Positions 1-7,819 of a stretch of DNA of 64,000 nt are shown here, one piece after another (the stretch's first letter is position 1; each line of letters starts with the position of its first letter). The notes beneath the pieces were generated by a model that had not been told where the DNA came from, did no database searches, and saw only the letters and a program-made list of their open reading frames with translations. A program made the translations under genes and the position numbers. Source of the DNA: Gammaproteobacteria bacterium (GTDB lineage Bacteria > Pseudomonadota > Gammaproteobacteria > Pseudomonadales > Pseudohongiellaceae); NCBI GenBank assembly GCA_018661465.1, contig JABJIC010000022.1, positions 26,137 through 90,136 on the forward strand. Reading direction: 5' to 3'.

Positions 1-2614
1 TTGCATCTAACTCACCCATGGCAAGCCAGTGATCGATATCTATCATTGCGCGTTTGATAATATCCGCTGCCGTTCCTTGCATCGGTGCGTTGATCGCAGT
101 TCGCTGGGCTGCCTTGCGTAACATGCCATTGCCGGCGTGGATATCTGGTAAATACAGTCGACGGCCGAAGAGGGTTTCAACGTATCCCTTCTCGTCAGCA
201 AAAGCCTGTGTTTCATCCATGTACTTGCGAACGCCGGGGTAGCGTTCGAAATAACGTTCCACATACTCTGCCGCATCCTTCCGCGGAATATCGAGTTGAT
301 TCGCTAAACCAAATGCCGACATACCGTAGATCAAACCAAAATTGATTGCTTTCGCACTGCGTCGTTGATCAGTTGTTACATCTTCAAGGTCTACAGCAAA
401 AACTTCGGACGCTGTTGCCTTGTGGACATCCACCCCTTCTGAAAAGGCCTGAAGCAGGCCCTCGTCTTGAGAGAGGTGAGCCATGATTCGCAATTCTACT
501 TGCGAGTAATCGGCAGCCATTAACTTATTGCCCTTGTCACAAATAAACGCCTGGCGAACTCGCCGGCCTTCTGCGGTTCGTATAGGTATGTTTTGCAGAT
601 TGGGATCTGTGGATGAGAGCCGTCCTGTCGCTGCAACTGCTTGTTGGAAGGAAGAATGAATTCTGCCACTACCTTCATTAACTTCCAGGGGCAGCTTATC
701 GGTGTAGGTGGATTTCAATTTGCTGAGAGAGCGATGCTCCAGAATCAATCTTGGCATCTCGTAATCTTTAGCCAACTCTTGAAGAATCGGTTCTGCAGTT
801 GAGGGCTGACCTGTCTTGGTTTTCTTGAGTATCGGTAGCTCCAGCTTTTCATAGAAAATTGCCTGAAGTTGCTTGGGAGAGCCCAGGTTGAATTCTTCTC
901 CGGCTATCTCAAACACCGCTATTTGTAGCGTTTCGAGGGATTTTCCTAATTCATCGCTCTGCTTGGCCAACACTTTTGAATCCACCAATATGCCATTTCT
1001 TTCTATAGTTTCCAGCACTTCCACCAAGGGCATTTCATAGTATTGAAACAAACCAAGTAGATGGCCGTTGGTGCTGAGCTCATGTTGCAAACGAATAGAT
1101 GCTCTTAGAATTAGGTCTGCTTTTTCGGCGGCATATTCAGAGAAGCTTTCTATAGGCACCTCATGCAATTTGAGCTTGTTTCGACCTTTGCCTAATAGTT
1201 CTTCAAGGTTCTTAGCGCTCACATCTAGATAGATTCTTGCTATATCGATAAGGCGATGTTTGCTTGCCACCGAATTAGTTACATAGGAAGCCAACAGCAC
1301 ATCAAACTTTAATGGCTTTAGCTCGATGTCGTGGTTTTTTAGAATATGACTAACTTGTTTAAGGTCGTAGCCAAGCTTGTTCACCGATGGGTTTTCCAGA
1401 ACCGGTTTCAATTCTGCTAGTACCAGTTGTGTATCAAGTTGGGAGGGGGCTTCTTCGTAGTCATGTGCGAGTGGGATATAGAATGAACTCCCTATCTCTG
1501 GTGAAATTGATATGCCTATTAGCTTACGTTCGAGAAAATGCCCTTCACTTGTTTCGAGATTAATTGCAAAACTTTTTGACGGCGAAATTACTTTCAGTAG
1601 CTTTTGCAATTCGGCTTCGGTGCTTATTGTTTGGTAATCAATTTTTTCAGGCGCTGTTATGGGCGCTAGTGATGACTCTTTTAACTCTTCCTCATGTTTT
1701 GTCTCATTCTTGGAATCGCCGGATGATTCTGCATTTACTTTGCCTGAGCCACTTATTCCTTTTCCTTCAAGCTCGCTTATCCAGCCCTTAAATTCCAATT
1801 CTGAAAACAGGTCATGGAGTTTAATTCCATCTTCTTTGCCGTGAACAAGCTCTTCGATTTTTGTATCGACTTCTACGTCAAGCTTAATGGTTGCAAGGTC
1901 ATAGGAAAGTCTGAGCTGCTCTATATTTTCCCGCAGCTTTTCTCCTACCTTTCCACCAACTGCTTCTGCATTGTCGATTATTTTTTCCATGGATCCATAT
2001 TCAAGAAGCCACTTAACTGCGGTCTTCGGTCCTACGCTGGGCACGCCAGGAATGTTGTCTGCCTTGTCGCCCATCAATGCCAAGTAATCGATGATTAGCT
2101 TCGGTCCAATTCCGAATTTTTTCTCAACACCTGGAATATCCAATATCTCATTGGTCATGGTGTTCATAAGGGTTACGTTGCCGTTTACCAGCTGAGCGAG
2201 ATCTTTATCGCCCGTGGAAATCAGAGACTTCATTCCCGCCGCGGTGGCTCGAACTGCCAGAGTACCGATTACGTCGTCTGCCTCAACTCCAGGAATGATA
2301 AGCATGGGCAGGCCCATCGCTTCTATTATCTGATGAATTGGTTGTATCTGTGATCGCAGCTCATCAGGCATGGGCGGGCGGTGAGCTTTGTATTCTGGAT
2401 AGACATCACTTCGAAAGGTCTTGCCCTTGGCATCGAATACCACCGCAATATTGCTATCCGGGTGATTCTTTATCAGGCTGCGGATCATGTTGATCACGCC
2501 TTTTACCGCACCCGTCTGCTGACCCTTGCTACTTTCGAGCGGCGGCAGTGCATGAAAAGCCCTGAATAAATAGGAAGACCCGTCTACCAGTATTAGTTCT
2601 TTTGGTTCAGCCAC
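1..2614 (-). CDS. polA: DNA polymerase I, 3' part cut by window edge
   Basis: Repair polymerase that replaces RNA primers and fills gaps. The reading frame starts at a GTG (2612-2614) with an AAAGGA ribosome site and encodes about 871 residues before the window ends, so some 50-60 C-terminal residues are missing. Residues 1-290 form the 5'-3' exonuclease (VDGSSYLFRAFHALPPL, GDKDLAQLV). The polymerase part shows DYSQVELRIMAHLS and a run ending NAPMQGTAADIIKRA. The middle 3'-5' exonuclease-like domain is retained but degenerate: the position of E. coli D355 is N352 (AINLETSEG), D424 is V421 (DLKQVSHIL) and D501 is K498 (YAAEKADL). Only the E357 equivalent remains. Proofreading is therefore probably absent, which is inference from known catalytic residues. 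Family identity is certain. Confidence 0.97.
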   Translation of the reverse strand, partial: MAEPKELILVDGSSYLFRAFHALPPLESSKGQQTGAVKGVINMIRSLIKNHPDSNIAVVFDAKGKTFRSDVYPEYKAHRPPMPDELRSQIQPIHQIIEAMGLPMLIIPGVEADDVIGTLAVRATAAGMKSLISTGDKDLAQLVNGNVTLMNTMTNEILDIPGVEKKFGIGPKLIIDYLALMGDKADNIPGVPSVGPKTAVKWLLEYGSMEKIIDNAEAVGGKVGEKLRENIEQLRLSYDLATIKLDVEVDTKIEELVHGKEDGIKLHDLFSELEFKGWISELEGKGISGSGKVNAESSGDSKNETKHEEELKESSLAPITAPEKIDYQTISTEAELQKLLKVISPSKSFAINLETSEGHFLERKLIGISISPEIGSSFYIPLAHDYEEAPSQLDTQLVLAELKPVLENPSVNKLGYDLKQVSHILKNHDIELKPLKFDVLLASYVTNSVASKHRLIDIARIYLDVSAKNLEELLGKGRNKLKLHEVPIESFSEYAAEKADLILRASIRLQHELSTNGHLLGLFQYYEMPLVEVLETIERNGILVDSKVLAKQSDELGKSLETLQIAVFEIAGEEFNLGSPKQLQAIFYEKLELPILKKTKTGQPSTAEPILQELAKDYEMPRLILEHRSLSKLKSTYTDKLPLEVNEGSGRIHSSFQQAVAATGRLSSTDPNLQNIPIRTAEGRRVRQAFICDKGNKLMAADYSQVELRIMAHLSQDEGLLQAFSEGVDVHKATASEVFAVDLEDVTTDQRRSAKAINFGLIYGMSAFGLANQLDIPRKDAAEYVERYFERYPGVRKYMDETQAFADEKGYVETLFGRRLYLPDIHAGNGMLRKAAQRTAINAPMQGTAADIIKRAMIDIDHWLAMGELDA

Positions 2615-2736
2615 TTTCTAGTCCTTTTCTATCCTTTGCTTACTGCTCACGGCTGATTTGAGTTTTGGTTTTGCCGTGGGATGTGGGTTCGGAATTATCA
2701 ATTTTAATTTTTGCGAGCTTCTTGCTGCTTTATCTC

Positions 2737-3672
2737 TTACTGTTGTACTCCAGAGAGGCAGTTCTTAAACGGAAGGGCGACACTCTGCAAGAAACTTGCG
2801 TAGTCGTTGGCCCCGTTGTCTAAAGAGTAGCCCAGCGGATCGACAACAAAGGTTTCGATCTCATAGTCTCCGAGCAAAGTGGAGACTAGCTCCATATTCG
2901 CATCGGGCTCCACGAAAAGGCATTCAGGCCTTTGTGAAGCAAATAGATTTCGTGTCTCGATAATCTCTTGAATGCTAGGCTGATTTTCAGGGTCTCTTAC
3001 CAGCTCAAATTCATGCTCCAGACCAAATTCTTTTTCAAAATATTGAAAGGCATTGTGATAGACAACAAAGCTCATGGGGTTTTGGCTTGTGGACAACTCA
3101 GTGCTCGGAGGAGAGCCTGGAAGCCATTCCGAAATTGTCATTACGGTGTTGTCGATGCTGGCTTTGAAAGATGCGAGGTTATTTCTATAGTCCGTAGCAT
3201 TGCTGGAATCTAACTGAGCGGCCAAAGTCGTCAGCTCGGAAGCAAGCCGAAGCACATTGCCACTATCCAGCCAAAGATGGGAATCGATGGAATGACCTAG
3301 ATGGGATTCTTCGCTCAATTCATAAAGTGTCATGCCTTCTAGCTCGCTCGCCGTGAGAAGAGACGCTTCACTTTGAGTTAGCAGAGAGCTCAATTGATTT
3401 TCGAATTCAGGGCCAACCCATAACACGATGTCTGCTCGGGCTAATGCGAAACGATCGGAAGGGGATATGGAAAACTGGTGTGGAGATTGATTGGCTTTAA
3501 CAATCACGGATACTTCACCGTGATCCTGCAGAATAGCCTCGGCGATTAATTGCAGAGGCCTGATTGTTGTCGCTACACTAATATCCGCACGAACCAGCCC
3601 TGGCAAACACAGTAAGCTCAGCAGTCCGACCCTAAGAACAGGGAAGAGGAAAAGGGTTAAGGCTTGTCTCAT
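2737..3672 (-). CDS. znuA: Zinc ABC transporter periplasmic substrate-binding protein
   Basis: Periplasmic zinc-binding component of the ZnuABC importer (cluster A-I binding proteins). 311 residues from the ATG at 3672, which opens a signal peptide (MRQALTLFLF, then LLSLLCLPGLVRA, cleavage near residue 29). An in-frame start 21 codons upstream would place a polar stretch before the signal and lie in the palindromic control region, so it is not chosen. Expected metal ligands are seen: His in NQSPHQF, His in IDSHLWLDSG, His in VVYHNAFQYF and an acidic residue near the C-terminus. The long His/Asp-rich loop of E. coli ZnuA is missing; only SHLGHSIDSH remains. Divergent from znuCB, with a Zur-like operator between them. 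A manganese-binding relative is less likely given the neighbours. Confidence 0.93.
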   Translation of the reverse strand: MRQALTLFLFPVLRVGLLSLLCLPGLVRADISVATTIRPLQLIAEAILQDHGEVSVIVKANQSPHQFSISPSDRFALARADIVLWVGPEFENQLSSLLTQSEASLLTASELEGMTLYELSEESHLGHSIDSHLWLDSGNVLRLASELTTLAAQLDSSNATDYRNNLASFKASIDNTVMTISEWLPGSPPSTELSTSQNPMSFVVYHNAFQYFEKEFGLEHEFELVRDPENQPSIQEIIETRNLFASQRPECLFVEPDANMELVSTLLGDYEIETFVVDPLGYSLDNGANDYASFLQSVALPFKNCLSGVQQ

Positions 3673-3691
3673 GGAATTAGTTTCACAGGGG

Positions 3692-3759
3692 CCATCCGTA
3701 TGAGCACGGTGGACAACGGTGCTATGATATACCATTGTCCACCGTGCTCATACGGATGG
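3692..3759. repeat. Perfect 25-bp inverted repeat in the znuA-znuC control region
   Basis: Left arm 3692-3716 (begins CCATCCGTATGAGCAC) and right arm 3735-3759 are exact reverse complements, separated by 18 bases. Inner bases GGT (3718-3720) and ACC (3731-3733) extend the symmetry after one mismatch. The spacer holds the Zur-like operator. The structure lies between the divergent znuA and znuC starts, so it could form a cruciform or give both genes the same upstream DNA. The arms do not resemble a terminator because no T-run follows. Confidence 0.9.
3720..3734. promoter_or_regulatory. Probable Zur operator (zinc-responsive)
   Basis: TGCTATGATATACCA matches the gammaproteobacterial Zur core TGTTATAnTATAACA (recalled consensus) at 11 of 14 defined positions and is itself a near palindrome. 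It sits between the divergent zinc-uptake genes, where Zur boxes are normally found. No zur gene is in the window. Zinc-loaded Zur would be expected to repress both znuA and znuCB; this is inference. Confidence 0.6.
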
Positions 3760-3840
3760 ACCTTGTCCCTAGGTTTTCATCCCTGTTGATGCGACTCTTC
3801 GGGGATGGTTTGCTCACGGAATATAGCTCACGAAGTATAG

Positions 3841-3890
3841 TTATCAGTACGTAGCTATCAGTAAAAACTATTAGCGTATAACTATCAGTA
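3841..3890. repeat. Three short direct repeats TATCAGTA upstream of znuC
   Basis: The octamer TATCAGTA occurs at 3842-3849, 3856-3863 and 3883-3890, within a larger set of degenerate words (ATAGTTATCAGTACG, GTAGCTATCAGTAAA, ATAACTATCAGTACA). The spacings are irregular. It fills most of the gap between the Zur-like operator and the znuC start. Function unknown; similar word repeats occur in other intergenic gaps of this window. Confidence 0.6.
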
Positions 3891-3912
3891 CATAAAAACA
3901 GCTGGCTACAAA

Positions 3913-4782
3913 ATGGAATTACACAGTTCAGACCAGGGTTCAGACAAGAGCTCAGACAAGAGTTCAGTTCGCTCTTCAGCTCACCCCGCAAAAGACACTC
4001 CAGGGAACACTCCTCTTCTCTCAGCGAAATCTATTCATAAGAACTTCGGCGACCGAAAAATTCTTGAGGACATTAACCTCACTGTTGAGCCAGGCCAAAT
4101 TCTCACTCTCATCGGGCCCAATGGTGCAGGCAAAACCACTCTGGTGAGGATAGCCCTTGGCTTGCTAGAGCCAGATGGAGGCTCAATCACTCACCGTGAA
4201 GGATTGCGAATAGGCTATATGCCGCAGAAAATTCACGTTGAGCCTACTCTGCCAATAACTGTCAGCCGGTTTCTACAATTGGCAAATAACCGCAATCCTT
4301 CATTGCTGGGAGAGACTCTAGATCTGCTGCGCATCAGTCATCTCAGCCAACATCAGATCAACGCCATATCGGGAGGTGAGTTGCAGAGGGTGCTACTTGC
4401 CAGGGCATTGCTTCGAGAGCCCCATCTTTTGGTACTCGATGAGCCTGCTCAGGGAGTAGACCTCGCTGGCCAGGCTGAGCTCTATGAGCTGATTGGAGAG
4501 ATCCGCAGCAAACAGAATTGTGGGGTGCTAATGATCTCCCACGACTTGCATCTAGTGATGTCAGCCACCGACGAGGTGATCTGTCTTAATCATCATATTT
4601 GCTGCCATGGCAAACCCGAACATGTCAGTAACGACCCAGCCTATCTAGCTCTGTTCGGTGCCAGTGCCGCGCAGAACCTGGCGGTCTATACCCATCACCA
4701 CAACCATGAGCATGATATTGGCGGCGACATTATTGGCGGCGGTTTTATTGGCGAAAAGGAGCAGGGCTGCGATCATGACTAA
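3913..4782 (+). CDS. znuC: Zinc ABC transporter ATP-binding protein
   Basis: Cytoplasmic ATPase of the ZnuABC zinc importer. 289 residues: a polar Ser/Asp-rich extension of about 35 residues, then an ABC domain with Walker A GPNGAGKTT, signature SGGELQR, Walker B LLVLDEPAQGVD and switch His in MISHDLHLVM. The C-terminus carries a His-rich tail (YTHHHNHEHD) that may bind zinc. The start is uncertain: the ATG at 3913 lacks a clear ribosome site, and a later start would shorten the Ser-rich extension. The last 8 bases overlap znuB, as expected for a translationally coupled pair. Probably under Zur control from the shared upstream region. Confidence 0.93.
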   Translation: MELHSSDQGSDKSSDKSSVRSSAHPAKDTPGNTPLLSAKSIHKNFGDRKILEDINLTVEPGQILTLIGPNGAGKTTLVRIALGLLEPDGGSITHREGLRIGYMPQKIHVEPTLPITVSRFLQLANNRNPSLLGETLDLLRISHLSQHQINAISGGELQRVLLARALLREPHLLVLDEPAQGVDLAGQAELYELIGEIRSKQNCGVLMISHDLHLVMSATDEVICLNHHICCHGKPEHVSNDPAYLALFGASAAQNLAVYTHHHNHEHDIGGDIIGGGFIGEKEQGCDHD

Positions 4783-5605
4783 TTCCCTGCTCTCGATACT
4801 GACTACGGATTTCGTTCTATATGCTTTGGCGGCAGGTCTCGCGCTGGCAGCAATTTCCGGCCCCATGGGTTCTCTGGTGGTTTGGCGGCGCATGTCCTAT
4901 TTTGGTGACACTCTCGCTCACTCGGCACTACTGGGAATCGCTATCGGGCTGATTACCAATAGCAATCCTCAACTCAGCATTATTATCACCTGTCTGCTAT
5001 TCGCCTTTATGCTCACTCTGTTGGACAGACGACCCTCTCTCTCCACAGATACCTTATTGGGAATTCTCGCTCACAGTAGCCTTGCTCTTGGTGTTGTAGT
5101 GCTCGCCTTAGCCGATTCGATTCGGGTTGATTTGGAAGCCTATTTATTCGGCGCCCTATTGACCATAAGCACTACTGATTTAGTTTGGGTGTTGGGGATA
5201 GTTCTTTTTGTTGCCGTTGTGTTTTACAAATTCTGGAATGATTTTTTGTCAATAACGGTGCACCAGGAATTGGCAGAAATCGAAGGAATAAATATTGCAA
5301 AAATGAATTTGATTTTGTTATTACTAATCGCGTTGGTAATCGCAGTTTCAATGAAAATTGTCGGCGTGTTATTGATTACTTCTTTGCTGATTGTGCCGCC
5401 CGCCGCGGCACGACAATTGTCCAAAAACCCCGAAGAAATGGCAGTAAAAGCCAGTATCATCGGAGTCATATCGGTTGTTCTGGGGATTTTTTCTTCGTTC
5501 TATTTGGATGTGCCGGTAGGTCCTACGATTGTTGTAGTCGCTACGGTAATTTTCTTATTGCTTTATTTTAGGTCTGGCGTTCAAGAACCTTCTAAAAATA
5601 CTTAG
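4775..5605 (+). CDS. znuB: Zinc ABC transporter permease
   Basis: Inner-membrane channel component of the zinc importer (ABC-3 family). 276 residues from ATG 4775, which overlaps the end of znuC by 8 bases; the ATG gives the usual start MTNSLLSILTTDFVLYALAAG. About eight hydrophobic segments are visible. The family block GPMGSLVVWRRMSYFGDTLAHSALLG is present, where ABC-3 permeases contact the ATPase, followed by the conserved HQELAEIEGI region. The stop codon overlaps the stop of the convergent SCO1-family gene by 4 bases, and no terminator is visible between them. Confidence 0.93.
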   Translation: MTNSLLSILTTDFVLYALAAGLALAAISGPMGSLVVWRRMSYFGDTLAHSALLGIAIGLITNSNPQLSIIITCLLFAFMLTLLDRRPSLSTDTLLGILAHSSLALGVVVLALADSIRVDLEAYLFGALLTISTTDLVWVLGIVLFVAVVFYKFWNDFLSITVHQELAEIEGINIAKMNLILLLLIALVIAVSMKIVGVLLITSLLIVPPAAARQLSKNPEEMAVKASIIGVISVVLGIFSSFYLDVPVGPTIVVVATVIFLLLYFRSGVQEPSKNT

Positions 5606-6291
5606 AAGTTCTTTATAGTCCTGAATGCTGTTGCGATATCCTGATCTCGATGAGGCGGCCTCATCACCGCAAATCTCAGCCCCTGAGGGTTGATTATCGA
5701 AATATGTCCACTGTGATTTATCAGATAGTCTTCGCCTACGGGAGGAAGTTGTTCCACGTGGTCATCGTGCCCGTTCTCATCTGAATTTTCACTACCGGCA
5801 ACTTCATGAACAACGAAAAGATCATCTGCCAGTAAGGAGATAGTTTCGAAGTCACCTGTCAGCCCTCGAAAGTCTTCATGAAACTGTCCGACGTATGCTG
5901 CCATTTCTTCCGGGGTGTCCCTCGTTGGATCCACCGTCACCAGAATTATGGAAAGGTCCTCACGCTCACTCTCATCGAGAGCAATGTAGAACTGTTCCAG
6001 CTCCGCCATGGTTAGGGGGCAGATGTCCGGACAGGCGGTAAAACCGAAATAGATGAGAGACCATCTGTTATCCAGGTCGCTATTGGAAAACTCGCTCCCG
6101 GTTTGATCTAGAAGAGAGAATTCTGTCAGCTTACTCTGATCGGGATAGATGCTCACTCCGATGTCTCGAAGCTCGACAAGCGTGTCTCTGTCGCTGCTCA
6201 AGCCATATAGATTGAACAGATAGATCGCGAGAAATATGTCGAATAGAAGAAAGGCAGCTAGGCCGATCTTCCCTGGAAGGCTTATTTTCAT
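5602..6291 (-). CDS. SCO1/SenC family copper chaperone for cytochrome oxidase
   Basis: Membrane-anchored thioredoxin-fold protein that helps load copper into the CuA centre of cytochrome c oxidase subunit II. 229 residues: one N-terminal transmembrane anchor (about residues 8-30), then the thioredoxin-like domain. It has the copper-binding CPDICP (CxxxC) in YFGFTACPDICPLTM and the distal His in LINHSGHISIINPQG. An acidic, His-containing insert (SDENGHDDHVEQ) precedes the distal His. It lies just downstream of the haem O synthase gene and near the oxidase operon, which fits an assembly role. No mature tract or fusion oddity. Confidence 0.92.
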   Translation of the reverse strand: MKISLPGKIGLAAFLLFDIFLAIYLFNLYGLSSDRDTLVELRDIGVSIYPDQSKLTEFSLLDQTGSEFSNSDLDNRWSLIYFGFTACPDICPLTMAELEQFYIALDESEREDLSIILVTVDPTRDTPEEMAAYVGQFHEDFRGLTGDFETISLLADDLFVVHEVAGSENSDENGHDDHVEQLPPVGEDYLINHSGHISIINPQGLRFAVMRPPHRDQDIATAFRTIKNF

Positions 6292-6316
6292 GAGAGAAGT
6301 TTAGCGACCAAGGGAG

Positions 6317-7204
6317 CTAGATTAGATAGTGATCGACTACCAGAGCCACAAACAACAGAGTCAGGTAGAGGATAGAGAATCGAAATGTGTCCATCGCCGT
6401 GGTCGGCTTGGGCTTGAACATTAGACGGCTGGACCAGACGAGAAAGCCAGCGCCGAGGGCCAATGCTGATACCAGATAGAGTAGTCCGCTCATTCCAGTG
6501 AAGAATGGCAACACGCTTACCCCAACTAGAATGAAAGTGTAGATAAGAATATGAATCTTGGTTACACGCACGCCGTGAGTAACAGGCAGCATTGGAACAC
6601 CTGATTTCGCATATTCATCCTTGCGGTGAATAGCCAGAGCCCAGAAATGGGGCGGGGTCCAGGCGAATATGATTAGAACAAGAATTAGAGCGCCACTGTC
6701 GATAGTGCCGGTTACAGCTGACCAGCCCAGCAGGGGAGGCATGGCTCCGGAAAGCCCGCCAATAACGATATTCTGTGGAGTCGCATGCTTTAAATAACCC
6801 GTGTAGATAAAAGCGTAGCCGACAAAGGAAGCCAGAGTGAGCCATGCGCTCAAGGCGTTTACCCAGAAAAGTAGAATCGCCATGCCGGTGACACCGATGA
6901 CCACTGCAAATAGCGCTGCCTGCCTGGGCTCAACCCGGCCCTGTGCAACAGGACGGTTGTGGGTGCGCTTCATAATGATATCGATTTTTCTATCGATCAG
7001 GTGATTAACCACCGCACCTGAGGCAGCAACCAAGGCAATTCCGATATTCCCCAGAATTAGGATATCCAGAGGCACCATACCCGGAACGGCAAGAAACATG
7101 CCGACCAGAGAGGTCAGGATCATCAGCCACACAACTCTCGGCTTACACATTTCATAGAAATCGCGCCAGTTGGCAGTGCTTGGGTTGCTTGTAATATCAG
7201 TCAC
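6317..7204 (-). CDS. cyoE: Protohaem IX farnesyltransferase (haem O synthase)
   Basis: UbiA-superfamily membrane prenyltransferase that adds a farnesyl group to haem B to make haem O, the precursor of haem A of aa3 oxidases; often called ctaB in this context. 295 residues from a GTG start at 7204. The two Asp-rich motifs are seen: the first in NHLIDRKIDIIMKRTHNRP and the second near HRKDEYAKSGVPMLP. About nine transmembrane segments. It forms a two-gene minus-strand unit with the SCO1-family gene 25 bases downstream, divergent from the oxidase structural operon. No cox11 or haem A synthase gene is visible in the window. Confidence 0.94.
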   Translation of the reverse strand: MTDITSNPSTANWRDFYEMCKPRVVWLMILTSLVGMFLAVPGMVPLDILILGNIGIALVAASGAVVNHLIDRKIDIIMKRTHNRPVAQGRVEPRQAALFAVVIGVTGMAILLFWVNALSAWLTLASFVGYAFIYTGYLKHATPQNIVIGGLSGAMPPLLGWSAVTGTIDSGALILVLIIFAWTPPHFWALAIHRKDEYAKSGVPMLPVTHGVRVTKIHILIYTFILVGVSVLPFFTGMSGLLYLVSALALGAGFLVWSSRLMFKPKPTTAMDTFRFSILYLTLLFVALVVDHYLI

Positions 7205-7819
7205 GGGTCACTTGCTAGAAAATAGAATTGATAGATTTGCAGGCAATTATATCGTACTTGCCCTTGCTTATCCGCTGCCCATATTCGGAGCGCGGGCATT
7301 CAACCATGTTTGACGATCAATCTCAAGATTATTGCCCAGATTTCAAAAGCGGTTTAGCCGAATTTTGGTCGGATTTTCGGAGGTTTTTTAGTCAATGCTT
7401 TGTTACTGACAGAAAGCTGTCAAAAATGCTTGATTTCGCGCAAGTTTTGGGGCTTTTAGAGGGTTTTCCCTCTTGCGTGGAATTGCGGTTTTCTATAGTA
7501 TTCCGTTGCGCGTGAGGTGTGCGAAAAATCTTTGAATTCTCTGTTAATTTCAGGGCTTTCTCTGATGTATCAAACTCCTTCCAGTTAATAATAAAAACTA
7601 GGAAATTCACTGGAGCCAATCTTTCACTATCGAATAGAGAAATAATCCTCTTTTGAGCAGATTATGGCGTTAGCTTTGATTTATTCATTGTCGATACGCT
7701 GGTTTCATCGAATCGCGTTAGAAGTAATAAAACTTATTCTCCAGCACTAACTGCTGATACCTAAAGTGTCATTTGGTTTGCTGGAACACGTTTGTAAATT
7801 TTAGAAGGAATACTGGTCT
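7205..7819. other. 615-base gap between divergent cyoE and coxB
   Basis: No convincing gene. Open frames on both strands around 7228-7620 have no recognisable product, lack ribosome sites and overlap each other. A small hairpin AGAGGG-TTTT-CCCTCT lies at 7458-7473. AGAAGGAA near 7802-7809 is the coxB ribosome site. The gap must hold promoters for the haem O synthase unit and the oxidase operon, but no strong -35/-10 pair could be assigned with confidence. Confidence 0.5.

Noticed and set aside
3722..3991. Open frame on the minus strand across the znu control region and znuC start
   Set aside because: Low-complexity translation, overlaps the palindrome and the real znuC; no family features.
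5750..5765. Partial parS-like TGTTCCACGTGGTCAT in the SCO1-family gene
   Set aside because: Only the left half and centre match; the right half loses symmetry (4 mismatches), so it is unlikely to be a working parS.
7228..7619. Overlapping open frames on both strands upstream of coxB
   Set aside because: No ribosome sites, no recognisable product, mutually overlapping; treated as non-coding.
7664..7750. Small ORF M-A-L-A-L-I-Y-S upstream of coxB, whose start looks like coxB's
   Set aside because: Only the first four residues match coxB and there is no other support; likely chance.
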